The notes under the pieces were generated by a model. It saw only the letters and a list, made by a program, of their open reading frames with translations, had not been told where the DNA came from and did not search any database. The translations under genes and the position numbers were made by a program. Of a stretch of DNA of 64,000 nt, positions 26,694 through 36,337 are shown one piece after another; position 1 is the stretch's first letter, and each line of letters opens with the position of its first letter. Source of the DNA: Chlamydia suis (lineage in GTDB: Bacteria; Chlamydiota; Chlamydiia; Chlamydiales; Chlamydiaceae); contig NZ_LT821323.1 in assembly GCF_900169085.1 (NCBI RefSeq), positions 992,001 to 1,056,000 of the forward strand. Reading direction: 5' to 3'.

Positions 26694-27790
26694 GCGAGCC
26701 TCCGGTACGCATAAAGAGTGACTAAAAGCATAACTCCTGCAGGGATAAACATAACTTGAAGAGGCGGTAACACGCTATTATTGGCAAGAACCATTCCAGC
26801 TTTTAGAAAGACGAAAAAAATATTGATCGTCCCCAAGGGAACTAAGTAGGCCCAGGTAACCTTGGGAAGCCGATGAAAGCGTAAGCAGAGGTAAGCGGAT
26901 AGTATTACAGCTGCTATGCAAAGCAAGGGAGAGATTACCATATAGTAAAACAGCGTAAGCAAAGATAGAATGCGTTGTGGAACTGTTGTTAAAAGCCCAA
27001 ATTTAGCTGCATGCCAAGGAATGGCTTGTAAGAAAGCAGAGAAGCTGCAGTCCCTTCCTGTTATGAAAATTTTGGAAAAAGGGTTGTCGTAATAGCTAAA
27101 CTCTAATTCTGGGAACTCCTTCATATCAAAAAATTGAGTCAACGATACTTCATGATTTTCGTTTTCGGAAAAATAAGAGACCTCAAGCCCAATAGGCAGA
27201 GATGGGGTGGTAAAAGCCAGTTTTTTGATGGCATAAATTGTTTTGGGGCCCTTAATCCAAAAAACATTATCTAGAGTTGCAGCTTTACGATTAATAGAAG
27301 AAAAGATCAGAACTGTCTGATCTTTCAGATAGAGCGCAGGAATTTTTTCTTGGGCTTTTTCCAAGGTCCCTTTGTCCATATGCTCTTTGGTAACCGAAAT
27401 TTTTTCGCAAATAGGATGGAGCCATTGGAAATTTGCATAAAGGAGAAGAGTAATTATAGCCCCAGAGGTAATTAAAGGGCGGACTAACGTTTTCAGCCCA
27501 AGCCCTGAGGCTTGTAATAAAAGAACTTCTCGTTTGCTTTGCATGGAAAACAGAGTGATTGTAGTAGCAATCGCTACAAGTTGTGGGAGAATAAACTCGG
27601 CTTTCAAAGAGATTTGGGAGAGATAGTAAAGCAAGGAAAGTTGTAAAGGGGCTCCGGCAATAGCGGTCTTTCCTTCGCGGAAAGCATGCAGCGAATGGTG
27701 GATAGATGCATAAAAGATAACCGCCAAGAAAAATAAAGAGGAAAGAGAGCCCCAAAAGCGAAAAAGAAGATAGCGTTTCCAGATAGCCAT
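26690..27790 (-). CDS. LptF/LptG-family (YjgP/YjgQ) permease, distal copy
   Basis: Inner-membrane half of an LptB2FG-type ABC exporter that extracts lipooligosaccharide and passes it to the periplasmic bridge. The 366-aa protein has the family layout: membrane helices in the first ~115 residues, a periplasmic beta-jellyroll part (~120-265), then three helices at the end. The segment RFWGSLSSLFFLAVIFYAS and the motif SKREVLLLQASG (~residues 84-95) are typical. It starts two bases after the neighbouring paralogue's stop, so both partners are translated from one mRNA. I cannot assign F or G confidently. The 3' end overlaps the convergent CT837-type gene by four bases. Confidence 0.88.
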   Translation of the reverse strand: MAIWKRYLLFRFWGSLSSLFFLAVIFYASIHHSLHAFREGKTAIAGAPLQLSLLYYLSQISLKAEFILPQLVAIATTITLFSMQSKREVLLLQASGLGLKTLVRPLITSGAIITLLLYANFQWLHPICEKISVTKEHMDKGTLEKAQEKIPALYLKDQTVLIFSSINRKAATLDNVFWIKGPKTIYAIKKLAFTTPSLPIGLEVSYFSENENHEVSLTQFFDMKEFPELEFSYYDNPFSKIFITGRDCSFSAFLQAIPWHAAKFGLLTTVPQRILSLLTLFYYMVISPLLCIAAVILSAYLCLRFHRLPKVTWAYLVPLGTINIFFVFLKAGMVLANNSVLPPLQVMFIPAGVMLLVTLYAYRRLA

Positions 27791-27792
27791 AT

Positions 27793-28857
27793 CTAAGCAT
27801 GTCCTTGATTTTCTTTATAGATTCGCCAAGAAAAAATCAGCCACGAGAGTATCTGAGGAAAAAGGAAAAGCATTATGGCTGAAATAGGGTGGGAAGTATT
27901 TTTCCCAACGATAAGAAAGACAAGATTGAGTATGGGAAATAGCGCGTAGATGAGAATGGGTTTGTGAAAACGAGGCTTGTAAGTTCCCATGGCTAATCCG
28001 GCAAAAGTCATAGTGCTGCATAATAATCCTATGGCAATCCGGCGGAGTATTTCTGCAAGATGCAAGCGAAAGTCTTGGATTAATTGCTTCCAAGGCAAAT
28101 AATCTACGCGAGCTTTCATGTAAGATTTTCCAGCAAATAACGTAGCTGTAACTTTGGGGATGAGAAGCTCATCTAAAGTTTCCAGATAGAACTCATTGGG
28201 ATTAGATGTGCGAGCTTCTGAAAAGAGAGGGACTTTAGAAATCACTAAAACGTTTTTTGCTTGGACAGAATCTTTGTTCACATCTGGGATAATGGTTTCA
28301 ACGAATCCTATGTTGGATATCTCCTGGTTATGTTTTAAGGCAATAATTACATTATCAAATTTGCTTTTCCCGCAGTGATCTATCGCAATGAAAATGCGAT
28401 CATTTTCTTTTTTTTGCAGAGTTTGTAGTAAAAGAGCGGGGGATGTCATAGCGATATTCGCAATTTCTTTCCCCGTTTGAAAACGGCAGATAGAAGCGAG
28501 TTCTGAGCATGTATAGAAATTGATACAACACAGAATCCCAGAGGCTATTAAAACGGGGAAAATAATAATTCCCTGAGAAGCTCCCGAAGCTTTTAAAAAG
28601 GTAATTTGGTTATTGTCGGAAAGTTTGCGAAATAAAGTGAACGCCGAAATAAAGCACGAAGCAGGGAGGATAAATGGCAGCAGATAAGGAATCTGGTAAG
28701 CGGTGACTTTAAAGACGGTAGCATAGGGCACATCCTTAGCAATATAGCTAACGATTTCTTGTAAGGAGCTAATAATAGAAATGCAGATTAGGCTAAGCGT
28801 ACAGAAGGTGGTTGTTTTTAAATAACGGAAAATGAGAACTTTCCATAGAATAGGCAT
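27793..28857 (-). CDS. LptF/LptG-family (YjgP/YjgQ) permease, proximal copy
   Basis: Partner of the preceding entry in the lipooligosaccharide exporter. The 354-aa protein has the same plan: helices to ~residue 118, including LLPFILPASCFISAFTLFRKLS, then the motif NNQITFLKASGASQ, a periplasmic domain (~125-265), and three closing helices. It is the first gene of the pair, starting at ATG 28857, about 95 bp from the divergent tilS. The ATPase partner LptB is not encoded nearby, as is usual. Confidence 0.88.
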   Translation of the reverse strand: MPILWKVLIFRYLKTTTFCTLSLICISIISSLQEIVSYIAKDVPYATVFKVTAYQIPYLLPFILPASCFISAFTLFRKLSDNNQITFLKASGASQGIIIFPVLIASGILCCINFYTCSELASICRFQTGKEIANIAMTSPALLLQTLQKKENDRIFIAIDHCGKSKFDNVIIALKHNQEISNIGFVETIIPDVNKDSVQAKNVLVISKVPLFSEARTSNPNEFYLETLDELLIPKVTATLFAGKSYMKARVDYLPWKQLIQDFRLHLAEILRRIAIGLLCSTMTFAGLAMGTYKPRFHKPILIYALFPILNLVFLIVGKNTSHPISAIMLFLFPQILSWLIFSWRIYKENQGHA

Positions 28858-28953
28858 GGCAATTTCGCAACAAAAATCAGTTAAACGTTTTAGTTAATAA
28901 AACTATGAGCATAGAACAATCTTGTAAATCTGTGGATAGTTAAGAACGATGTT

Positions 28954-29919
28954 ATGATAACCCGTTTATTCGAGAATGATAAGCAATTAGAAGTTTTTTT
29001 TTCCTCTTTAGACAAGAAAAAAAAATACTTATTGGCGCTGTCAGGGGGAAGTGATTCTTTATTACTAATGTATTTGCTGAAGTCGCGAGCCTTTTCTTTT
29101 ACTGCCGTACATGTCGATTATGGATGGAGAGAGACTTCTTATCAGGAAGCTTGTGATTTAGCTTCTTTATGTGAGCAAGAACAGGTTCCGTTTATTTTAG
29201 ATCGCCAGGAAGCATCAAATCCCAAGGATTGCTGTGATATGGAAAACGCTGCTCGGCAATACCGTTACGAGTTATTTTACCGATTGTGTAAAGAACAACA
29301 CTTTGCGGGAGTATTTCTTGGTCATCACGCAGATGACCAGGCAGAAACCGTTTTAAAACGGGTCTTTGAAGGGGCGCATCTCGGAAGCCTTAAAGGAATG
29401 GCGCAACGTGGAATGTATAAAGGGATCTCTTTATTGAGACCTCTTTTACATATTTCTAAGAAACTCATTGTGAAAGCTCTTGATGACTGTCAAGTGAAGT
29501 ATGTTCGGGATATTACGAATTTTGATGAGCGATTTTTGCGTGCACGAATGCGCGAACGATTGTTCCCTGATCTACAAGAAGTGTTTGGGAAAAATATTCG
29601 ACAGCCGCTGCTCTCCTTAGCGGAAGATTCTGCAGAGCTTCGAGAATTTTTAGATCAGCAAGCTGCTCTCTTTTTGTCACAAGTTGTTGATCATGAGGCT
29701 GGGCTGTGTTTACCGGTGGGTCAGGAGTTATTACGAACAGCATTTTTAACTAAATGGGTGTGCAAACAGTTTTTTTTCAGCCAAGGACTTGTTGCTTCAA
29801 GGGGTTTTTTGCAAACGGTTTATGATCATCTTGTGCGTGGGTCTGAGGCGAGATTACGACTGCGTCATCGTACGGTATTGGTAAAAGCTAGGGGAGTAAT
29901 CATAGAAAGTATATATTGA
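28954..29919 (+). CDS. tilS: tRNA(Ile)-lysidine synthase
   Basis: TilS converts C34 of the CAU-anticodon tRNA-Ile to lysidine so that it reads AUA. The PP-loop ATP site SGGSDS is at residues 30-35, followed by AVHVDYGWR and the family motifs GVFLGHHADDQAET and RPLL. At 321 aa it is shorter than E. coli TilS (~430) and has at most a reduced C-terminal domain. ATG at 28954; no strong ribosome binding site. It is read divergently from the lpt permease pair. Confidence 0.94.
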   Translation: MITRLFENDKQLEVFFSSLDKKKKYLLALSGGSDSLLLMYLLKSRAFSFTAVHVDYGWRETSYQEACDLASLCEQEQVPFILDRQEASNPKDCCDMENAARQYRYELFYRLCKEQHFAGVFLGHHADDQAETVLKRVFEGAHLGSLKGMAQRGMYKGISLLRPLLHISKKLIVKALDDCQVKYVRDITNFDERFLRARMRERLFPDLQEVFGKNIRQPLLSLAEDSAELREFLDQQAALFLSQVVDHEAGLCLPVGQELLRTAFLTKWVCKQFFFSQGLVASRGFLQTVYDHLVRGSEARLRLRHRTVLVKARGVIIESIY

Positions 29920-30080
29920 TAGTGTTTTCAGAGCTTTCATAGTATGGTTCAACAGATTGCTGAAAGAAAAACACTTCTTGTTTTTTATCTCTACAAGTAG
30001 AGGTTTATAAACAAAATAATAAAATATTTTGATATATTGAATAATTATCTGCCTGTTTGATTAGCATTGTAGTGAGTTTT

Positions 30081-32822
30081 ATGGCTAAAGATAAAAAAAT
30101 AAATCCAGAATCCAAAAAAAGTTTTCCTACTGCTTTTTTCTTTCTTTTATTCGGAGTGATTTTTGGCGTAGTCACAGTCCAAAACTTTTTCTCTGCTAAA
30201 AAAGCTTCGGTGGGCTTCAGCCATCAACTCGAACATCTTGTAAACCTCAAGTTGCTTATTCCAGAAGAGAGCCGCAAGACAGCTTTAAATGATAATTTAG
30301 TGTCATTTAGTGGGCGTTTCCGAGAGGCGGTTCCGGCAGAAGGCCAGATGCGGTATCAATATCTTGATCTTATTGACCGTAAGCATCAGACAGATTTTGA
30401 GTTGGAAGAAGCCAATAAGTCCTTGTCAGTTTTAGCCAAAGAAGTTCGTCATGCGATTACTTGGTTCTCTGCTATTTCTGGAATGCCTATTCCTGAATCA
30501 GGATATACAATTTCTCCTCGAACAGATGTAGGGATTTCAGTTTTAGAGCCTTTAGTTGTCTACGGGCCTGTAGACCCTCAAATTGTAAATCTTTCCGCCT
30601 TGGAAGATCGTGTGCGCTCTTTACCTAGATCTACGGAAAGTCTTAAAGTTTTTGGGTCTGACTTATATGCATTGGTTGGAAAATATCTTTCGCCCGCTTT
30701 AGGCATTGGCTCTGAATCCTTAAAAAAAGAAATTAAAGATTTACATCAGCAGGTAGAAAATTCTTTAACACAGATTATAGATGGGGATCGGGCGATTGCT
30801 TTGTATAAAACGGTCCTTGAGACTTTACATAGAATTTCTGTGTCGTTGGTTTCTCCAGAAGAGGGAGCTCTTTTTAATCAATTGCGTTCCGTACGGCTAT
30901 ACCGAGAGGATTTCAATAGATTAGTCAAGCTTTTGGGAGAAAGAGAGGAAATTCAAGCCCAGCTTGATAAGTTGCGTAGCGAATTGACCCAAGCTGTTTG
31001 GTATTTCAATAATCAAGAGCTGTCTTCGCGAGCTTTAGAAAAGCAAGATCCCGAAGTTTTTGGTAGATGGTTTGAAGGGGCTAAGCAAGAATGGGTTGCA
31101 TTCCCTGCTAATAAATCTTTGTCTTTCAGAGCTCCGGATCAGCCTAGAAATTTGGTTTTAGAAAAAACATTTAGAAGTGAAGAGCCTACCCCGCACTACT
31201 CTGGGTATCTATTTACTTTTATGCCGATTATCTTGGTGTTGCTATTCATCTACTTTATCTTTTCTCGTCAGGTAAAGGGCATGAATGGTTCAGCCATGTC
31301 CTTTGGGAAGTCTCCTGCACGATTGTTAACAAAAGGGCAGAATAAAGTAACTTTTGCTGATGTAGCGGGGATAGAAGAGGCAAAGGAAGAGCTTGTTGAG
31401 ATTGTGGATTTCTTAAAAAATCCTACTAAATTTACAAGCTTAGGAGGGCGCATCCCTAAAGGGATTCTTCTTATAGGGGCTCCAGGAACAGGAAAGACTT
31501 TGATTGCTAAAGCTGTTGCTGGTGAAGCAGATCGTCCGTTCTTCTCTATAGCTGGGTCCGATTTCGTTGAAATGTTTGTTGGAGTAGGGGCGAGTAGAAT
31601 TCGCGATATGTTTGAGCAGGCTAAGCGAAATGCTCCCTGCATCATCTTTATCGATGAAATTGATGCGGTTGGACGTCATCGTGGAGCTGGTATTGGAGGG
31701 GGACATGATGAAAGGGAGCAGACTTTAAACCAGTTGTTGGTGGAAATGGATGGATTTGGGACAAACGAGGGAGTTATCCTAATGGCCGCAACCAACCGTC
31801 CAGATGTGTTAGATAAGGCTTTGTTGCGTCCGGGACGATTCGATCGCCGTGTTGTTGTGAATCTTCCTGATATTAAAGGTCGTTTTGAGATTCTTTCGGT
31901 TCATGCCAAACGTATTAAACTAGATCCCACGGTAGATCTCATGGCTGTTGCGCGTAGTACGCCTGGAGCGTCGGGCGCTGATTTAGAAAATCTTCTGAAT
32001 GAAGCAGCATTATTGGCCGCCAGAAAAGATCGCACTGCGGTTACTGCTATTGAGGTTGCCGAGGCGAGAGATAAGGTTCTTTATGGTAAAGAACGGCGTA
32101 GTTTGGAGATGGATGCTCAAGAGAAAAAGACAACAGCCTATCATGAGTCCGGACATGCTATTGTAGGGCTTTGCGTTGAGCATTCAGATCCAGTGGATAA
32201 AGTCACAATCATTCCTAGAGGCCTGTCCTTAGGAGCCACGCATTTTCTTCCAGAAAAAAATAAATTAAGTTATTGGAAAAAAGAGCTTTACGATCAGCTG
32301 GCGGTGCTTATGGGAGGTCGGGCTGCTGAGCAAATTTTTCTAGGAGATGTTTCTAGTGGAGCGCAACAGGATATTGCTCAAGCAACGAAGATTGTACGCA
32401 GTATGATTTGTGAGTGGGGAATGAGCGATCATTTAGGAACTGTGGCTTACGATGAACGTTCTGATACAGCGCCTACTGGATATGGAACTTATCATGAAAA
32501 AAATTATTCGGAAGAGACGGCTAAAGCTATTGATAATGAACTCAAAACGCTGTTAGATGCTGCGTATCAAAGAGCTCTAGATATCATTAATAGTCATAAG
32601 GAAGAGTTGGAGCTTATGACTCAGATGTTAATGGAATTTGAAACATTAGACTCAAAAGATGTTAAAGAAATTATGGACCATTCTTGGGATTCTGAGAAGA
32701 AGCGCGCGCGTATGAAGGAAGAAGGGATGCTGTATAAAAAAGTGTCCGAAGATCTTCCTCCGCCTCCTCCTCAAGAAAATGTGCAGGATGGGACCGGGTT
32801 GAAGTTCAATACCACTACATAA
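30081..32822 (+). CDS. ftsH: ATP-dependent zinc metalloprotease FtsH with an enlarged N-terminal domain
   Basis: Membrane-anchored AAA+ protease for quality control of membrane and regulatory proteins. I start at ATG 30081 (913 aa, [10 protein letters not shown]). Order: membrane helix ~19-42, an exported domain of roughly 330 residues, second helix ~372-392 ([15 protein letters not shown]), AAA+ with Walker A GAPGTGKT (~466), Walker [12 protein letters not shown] and the second-region motif RPGRFDRR, then the zinc site HESGH (~686). E. coli FtsH has only about 75 residues between its helices. The long insert explains the size and has a coiled-coil-like character. The tail ends in a proline run (LPPPPPQ). 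Confidence 0.97.
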   Translation: MAKDKKINPESKKSFPTAFFFLLFGVIFGVVTVQNFFSAKKASVGFSHQLEHLVNLKLLIPEESRKTALNDNLVSFSGRFREAVPAEGQMRYQYLDLIDRKHQTDFELEEANKSLSVLAKEVRHAITWFSAISGMPIPESGYTISPRTDVGISVLEPLVVYGPVDPQIVNLSALEDRVRSLPRSTESLKVFGSDLYALVGKYLSPALGIGSESLKKEIKDLHQQVENSLTQIIDGDRAIALYKTVLETLHRISVSLVSPEEGALFNQLRSVRLYREDFNRLVKLLGEREEIQAQLDKLRSELTQAVWYFNNQELSSRALEKQDPEVFGRWFEGAKQEWVAFPANKSLSFRAPDQPRNLVLEKTFRSEEPTPHYSGYLFTFMPIILVLLFIYFIFSRQVKGMNGSAMSFGKSPARLLTKGQNKVTFADVAGIEEAKEELVEIVDFLKNPTKFTSLGGRIPKGILLIGAPGTGKTLIAKAVAGEADRPFFSIAGSDFVEMFVGVGASRIRDMFEQAKRNAPCIIFIDEIDAVGRHRGAGIGGGHDEREQTLNQLLVEMDGFGTNEGVILMAATNRPDVLDKALLRPGRFDRRVVVNLPDIKGRFEILSVHAKRIKLDPTVDLMAVARSTPGASGADLENLLNEAALLAARKDRTAVTAIEVAEARDKVLYGKERRSLEMDAQEKKTTAYHESGHAIVGLCVEHSDPVDKVTIIPRGLSLGATHFLPEKNKLSYWKKELYDQLAVLMGGRAAEQIFLGDVSSGAQQDIAQATKIVRSMICEWGMSDHLGTVAYDERSDTAPTGYGTYHEKNYSEETAKAIDNELKTLLDAAYQRALDIINSHKEELELMTQMLMEFETLDSKDVKEIMDHSWDSEKKRARMKEEGMLYKKVSEDLPPPPPQENVQDGTGLKFNTTT

Positions 32823-32845
32823 TTTCAAAGAGTAGCCGTTAAAAT

Positions 32846-32880
32846 AAAAGAGAGAGTCCTAAAGACTCTCTCTTTTTTTT
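32846..32880 (+). terminator. Terminator after ftsH
   Basis: AAAAGAGAGAGTC pairs with GACTCTCTCTTTT around CTAAA, followed by more T (nine in total). Confidence 0.92.
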
Positions 32881-32915
32881 GCTTCGAATAGAACTGTAAC
32901 GGACTACACAAAGTC

Positions 32916-32967
32916 TTAAAGAAAAGGGGGGGTAAGCAACTGCTCTTTAAACAAGAAGAGCTTACCC
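32916..32967 (-). terminator. Terminator after pnp, overlapping its stop codon
   Basis: On the minus strand GGGTAAGC (containing the pnp stop TAA) pairs with GCTTACCC, with an inner CTCTT/AAGAG stem, followed by CCCCTTTTCTTT. Confidence 0.8.
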
Positions 32968-35046
32968 TTCCAATGTTGCCTTATGGCTGAGCTTAAGCTG
33001 TCCTTTTTCATTAATGCTAAGCAGTTTAACGGCAAGCATGTCTCCTTCTTTAACAACATCTGCCGTATTCTCTACTTTTTGTTTAGACAACTCAGAAATA
33101 TGACAAAGCCCCTCTTTACCTGGAAGGACCTCTACGAATGCTCCAAAGGTCGTGACGGAGGTTACACGGCCATTATAAATCTTGCCAACCTCAACTTCTC
33201 CGGTTAATCCTTCAATAAGCTCTTTTGCTTTGTTGATGGATTCTTGGGTGCTTGCAGCTATGCTAATGATCCCATTATCGTTGATGTCAACCTGGGCTCC
33301 AGATCGCTCGATAATCTGACGGATCTGTTTTCCTCCGGGGCCTATGACTGTCGCAATCTTGGAAGTATTGATCTGCATGGTTTCAATACGAGGAGCGTAT
33401 TTGGAAATAGCCCCTTTAGGGGAAGACATTACCTGCATCATAAGATTCAGAATATGGGAGCGTCCCTGCTTAGCTTGGGCCAGCGCTTGCTCCATGACCT
33501 GATGCGTAATCCCTTCTACTTTGATATCCATTTGAAAAGCTGTGATACCATCTACAGTTCCAGCGACTTTAAAGTCCATGTCTCCTAGATGATCTTCTAT
33601 TCCTGAGATATCAGACAGAATAATAGCTTGATCTTGATCCAAGATTAACCCCATGGCAATACCTGCTACAGGAGCCTTAATTGGTACTCCTGCATCCATA
33701 AGAGCAAGGCATCCTCCGCACACAGAAGCCATAGAAGAAGAGCCATTGGATTCCGTAATATTCGACTCCACCCGAATTGTATAGGGGAAGCGAGATGTTT
33801 CAGGAAGGACGTGGCTCAAAGCTTTTTCAGCGAGCTTTCCGTGACCGATTTCTCGTCTTCCTGGGGAACCGATTCTACCCACTTCTCCTACAGAGAAGGG
33901 TGGGAAGAAATATTGTAGATAAAATCGAGCCGCACCATCTCCATTTAAATCTTCAAACCGTTGCGCCATGTTTTCTCCGCCAAGCGTACACACGGCCATG
34001 CTTTGTGTCTCTCCGCGAGTAAACAAACAGCTCCCGTGGGTTCGTGGAAGAAAAGAAGGCTCTATGGAAATTGGGCGAATTTCTGTTGTATTTCGTCCGT
34101 CTACGCGAATGCCGAGATCCTTAATCAGAGCTCGCATTTGATTGGATTTTGCATTTTTAAAAGCAGCTTTCACGTTCAATAGAGAAAAATCACCCTCTTC
34201 TTGAACCAAGTTTGTAACAACGGCTTCTTCTAATTCTTTCGAAGCCTGTTCTAAAGCTTCTTTATCTCTAAGTGAAAGGGCTTTTGCGAATTTCTCTTTA
34301 ATGAAATCCGAAACTACATTTTGCACATCTTCCGGCAAATCAAGAACAGCCGAAAATTGCTTCTCTTTACCAATAGCTTTTTGCCAAGCTTCAATAGCAT
34401 TGCAGATCTTAGCTATATATACTTGCCCGAAACTGATCGCTTCTAAAACTTGCTCTTCCGTCAAAAAGTCACAATGTCCCTCGATCATTAGTACTGCAGA
34501 AGCTGTTCCTGCCATAACGAGATCAAGTTTTGAAGCATCCAGCTCATCTTTAGTTGGGTTAATTACCCATTTTCCTCCGACAAGACCTACACGTACTCCT
34601 GCAACAATGCAATTTTGAGGGACCTCTGAAATGGCTAAGGCTGCAGAAGCTCCACAGATAGCCAAGGGATCCGGTAAAGTTTTGCCATCATAAGACCATA
34701 CATAAGACAGAATTTGAATATCCTGCATGAGTCTATTTGGGAAAGATGGGCGCAAAGAGCGATCTATCAGTCGAGAAACAAGAATTTCTTTCTCGGAAGG
34801 TCGTCCTTCACGTTTCAAGAATCCTCCTGAGGTTTTCCCTGCAGAAGAAAATTTCTCCTGATAATCTACTCTGAAAGGGAGAAAATCTACAGCCTCAGAT
34901 AAAGAGGCTGCGCACGCTGACGAAAAAACCCAAGTTTCGTTCATTTTGACGAGAACAGCTCCATCGGCCTGGCGAGCTATTTTCCCTGTTTCAAAAATTA
35001 ATGTTTTATCTTTGTCTAATGTAACAGAAAAAGTCTCAAAAGCCAT
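32962..35046 (-). CDS. pnp: Polyribonucleotide nucleotidyltransferase (PNPase)
   Basis: 3'-5' phosphorolytic exoribonuclease acting in mRNA decay. The 694-aa protein has two RNase PH domains (~10-215 and ~305-540) separated by a helical linker, then a KH domain (VIGPGGKQIRQIIE, ~555-570) and an S1 domain (GKIYNGRVTSVTTFGAFVEVLPGKEGL, ~615-690). The second PH core shows IRPISIEPSFLPRTHGS, FTRGETQ and GSPGRREIGHGKLAE. It is the second gene of the conserved rpsO-pnp operon, 28 bp after rpsO. Its stop codon is buried in the terminator hairpin. Confidence 0.98.
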   Translation of the reverse strand: MAFETFSVTLDKDKTLIFETGKIARQADGAVLVKMNETWVFSSACAASLSEAVDFLPFRVDYQEKFSSAGKTSGGFLKREGRPSEKEILVSRLIDRSLRPSFPNRLMQDIQILSYVWSYDGKTLPDPLAICGASAALAISEVPQNCIVAGVRVGLVGGKWVINPTKDELDASKLDLVMAGTASAVLMIEGHCDFLTEEQVLEAISFGQVYIAKICNAIEAWQKAIGKEKQFSAVLDLPEDVQNVVSDFIKEKFAKALSLRDKEALEQASKELEEAVVTNLVQEEGDFSLLNVKAAFKNAKSNQMRALIKDLGIRVDGRNTTEIRPISIEPSFLPRTHGSCLFTRGETQSMAVCTLGGENMAQRFEDLNGDGAARFYLQYFFPPFSVGEVGRIGSPGRREIGHGKLAEKALSHVLPETSRFPYTIRVESNITESNGSSSMASVCGGCLALMDAGVPIKAPVAGIAMGLILDQDQAIILSDISGIEDHLGDMDFKVAGTVDGITAFQMDIKVEGITHQVMEQALAQAKQGRSHILNLMMQVMSSPKGAISKYAPRIETMQINTSKIATVIGPGGKQIRQIIERSGAQVDINDNGIISIAASTQESINKAKELIEGLTGEVEVGKIYNGRVTSVTTFGAFVEVLPGKEGLCHISELSKQKVENTADVVKEGDMLAVKLLSINEKGQLKLSHKATLEG

Positions 35047-35074
35047 GGAGTTGTCCTAAAAACAAAATCGGATA

Positions 35075-35344
35075 TTATTTTCTCAAATTAAGGCGAGCAA
35101 TTAGATTTTTATATCTTTCAGTATCAGTAGAATTTAAGTACTCTAAGAGCTTTCTTCTCTGCCCTACTAACTTTAGCAAAGCTAAGCGAGAATTTTGATC
35201 TTTAGGAGATCTTTTAAGGTGCTCCTTGAGTTCCGTGATGTGTTCAGTCAGGATGGCAATTTGCACATCTGCTGAACCTGTGTCTTTTTCATGAAGTTGA
35301 AATTTTTTAGTAATTTCTTCTTTAGTGCCCTTATCCAAAGACAT
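35075..35344 (-). CDS. rpsO: 30S ribosomal protein S15
   Basis: Binds 16S rRNA early in platform assembly. I choose ATG at 35344 (89 aa, [11 protein letters not shown]) because AAGGAG lies eight bases upstream; a longer frame would add seven residues without a binding site. Core motifs: [18 protein letters not shown] and [20 protein letters not shown] canonical promoter is found about 40-70 bp upstream, and pnp follows. Confidence 0.97.
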
Positions 35345-35382
35345 TCGATGTCTCCTTAAATACAAAAATGCCGTAATGGCCG

Positions 35383-35411
35383 ATTATACCTAAGATGTTT
35401 GTTAATGTACA
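35383..35411 (-). promoter_or_regulatory. Promoter of rpsO-pnp
   Basis: On the minus strand a perfect TATAAT (35383-35388) sits 17 bp from TGTACA (35406-35411). The -10 element lies about 39 bp from the rpsO start codon. Confidence 0.6.
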
Positions 35412-35559
35412 TCTTTTGCTAGAGTAAGAAGTTTTTTTTCTTAGAGAAGTGAAAAGTAGAACTGTGATTAGGTTGTTTGTAGTATCTTATGAACGCTTTT
35501 TGATGAAGAAAATGCTCATGAATTCTTAAAAAGTTTTTTAGTTGGTTGTAGTTCATTTT

Positions 35560-36033
35560 ATGTGTATAGAAAAAGATTTATTTTTCATGAAACATGCTCT
35601 AGACGAGGCTAGAAAGGCATATGAACGAGATGAAGTTCCTGTCGGCTGTGTCATCGTTCATGAGGGTGTGATTATCGCTAGAGGGCACAATAGTGTAGAA
35701 CAATTACAAGATCCAACGGCACATGCAGAAATGATTTGTATTAGTGCTGCGGCAGAATATTTACAAAATTGGAGACTGAAAGATACCACCTTGTATTGCA
35801 CGTTAGAGCCCTGTCTTATGTGTGCTGGGGCGATTCAGTTGGCGCGGATTACTAGAATTGTCTGGGGGGCACCAGATCTACGTTTAGGAGCTGGTGGAAG
35901 CTGGGTAAATGTTTTTTTAGAAAAGCATCCTTTCCATCAAGTAGAGTGTTGTGCCGGTGTATGCCATCAAGAATCTGAGCGGTTGATGAAAAACTTTTTT
36001 TTAGAAAAAAGAAAGGCAAAAAATGAAAAATAA
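35560..36033 (+). CDS. tadA: tRNA-specific adenosine deaminase TadA
   Basis: Zinc deaminase converting A34 to inosine in tRNA-Arg(ACG). With ATG at 35560 the protein has 157 aa; the frame upstream uses only a TTG and has no binding site. The zinc site is HAE in DPTAHAEM (catalytic Glu) plus PCLMC in LEPCLMCAGA. EVPVGCVIV and ARITRIVWGAPD are also typical. The 3' end overlaps the next gene by 11 bases, so they form a pair. Confidence 0.95.
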   Translation: MCIEKDLFFMKHALDEARKAYERDEVPVGCVIVHEGVIIARGHNSVEQLQDPTAHAEMICISAAAEYLQNWRLKDTTLYCTLEPCLMCAGAIQLARITRIVWGAPDLRLGAGGSWVNVFLEKHPFHQVECCAGVCHQESERLMKNFFLEKRKAKNEK

Positions 36034-36337
36034 AATTTTTGAACTGCTTAATCACCTATATGCAGATCAGGAACAACGGTTGATGGCTTTGGGAACAAGT
36101 CGAATTCCCGGATTAACAAAAGAAGATCTTTTGCAACCGATGGATTATGATGAACTAGAGGGAGATCCTCAGTTTCGATTTGAGGAAGGCGTTTTGAATG
36201 GAATTGGGGAGGCTAGAGCCGCTTTGTACTCCTTTTTTTCTGATCAAGAAGCCTCTAAGAAGCCTGTTATCGATAAAGACCTCGATAAGGATTCGGAAGG
36301 TTTTCTTGGTAGCAAAAGAAGACTGCCAGAGCCATAG
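36023..36337 (+). CDS. Small conserved chlamydial protein of unknown function (CT845 type)
   Basis: An acidic 104-aa protein without membrane segments or recognisable motifs. It begins MKNKIFELLNHLYADQEQRL and has the segment PGLTKEDLLQPMDYDELEGDP. ATG at 36023 lies within the end of tadA (11-base overlap), so it is likely translated by coupling. The last 71 bases overlap the convergent membrane protein gene. I infer it is real from the coupling and from gene order shared with C. trachomatis (recalled). Confidence 0.7.
   Translation: MKNKIFELLNHLYADQEQRLMALGTSRIPGLTKEDLLQPMDYDELEGDPQFRFEEGVLNGIGEARAALYSFFSDQEASKKPVIDKDLDKDSEGFLGSKRRLPEP

Noticed and set aside
33244-34618. Several plus-strand frames of 73-114 codons opposite pnp
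   Set aside because: They are opposite highly conserved PNPase codons and have no independent support.
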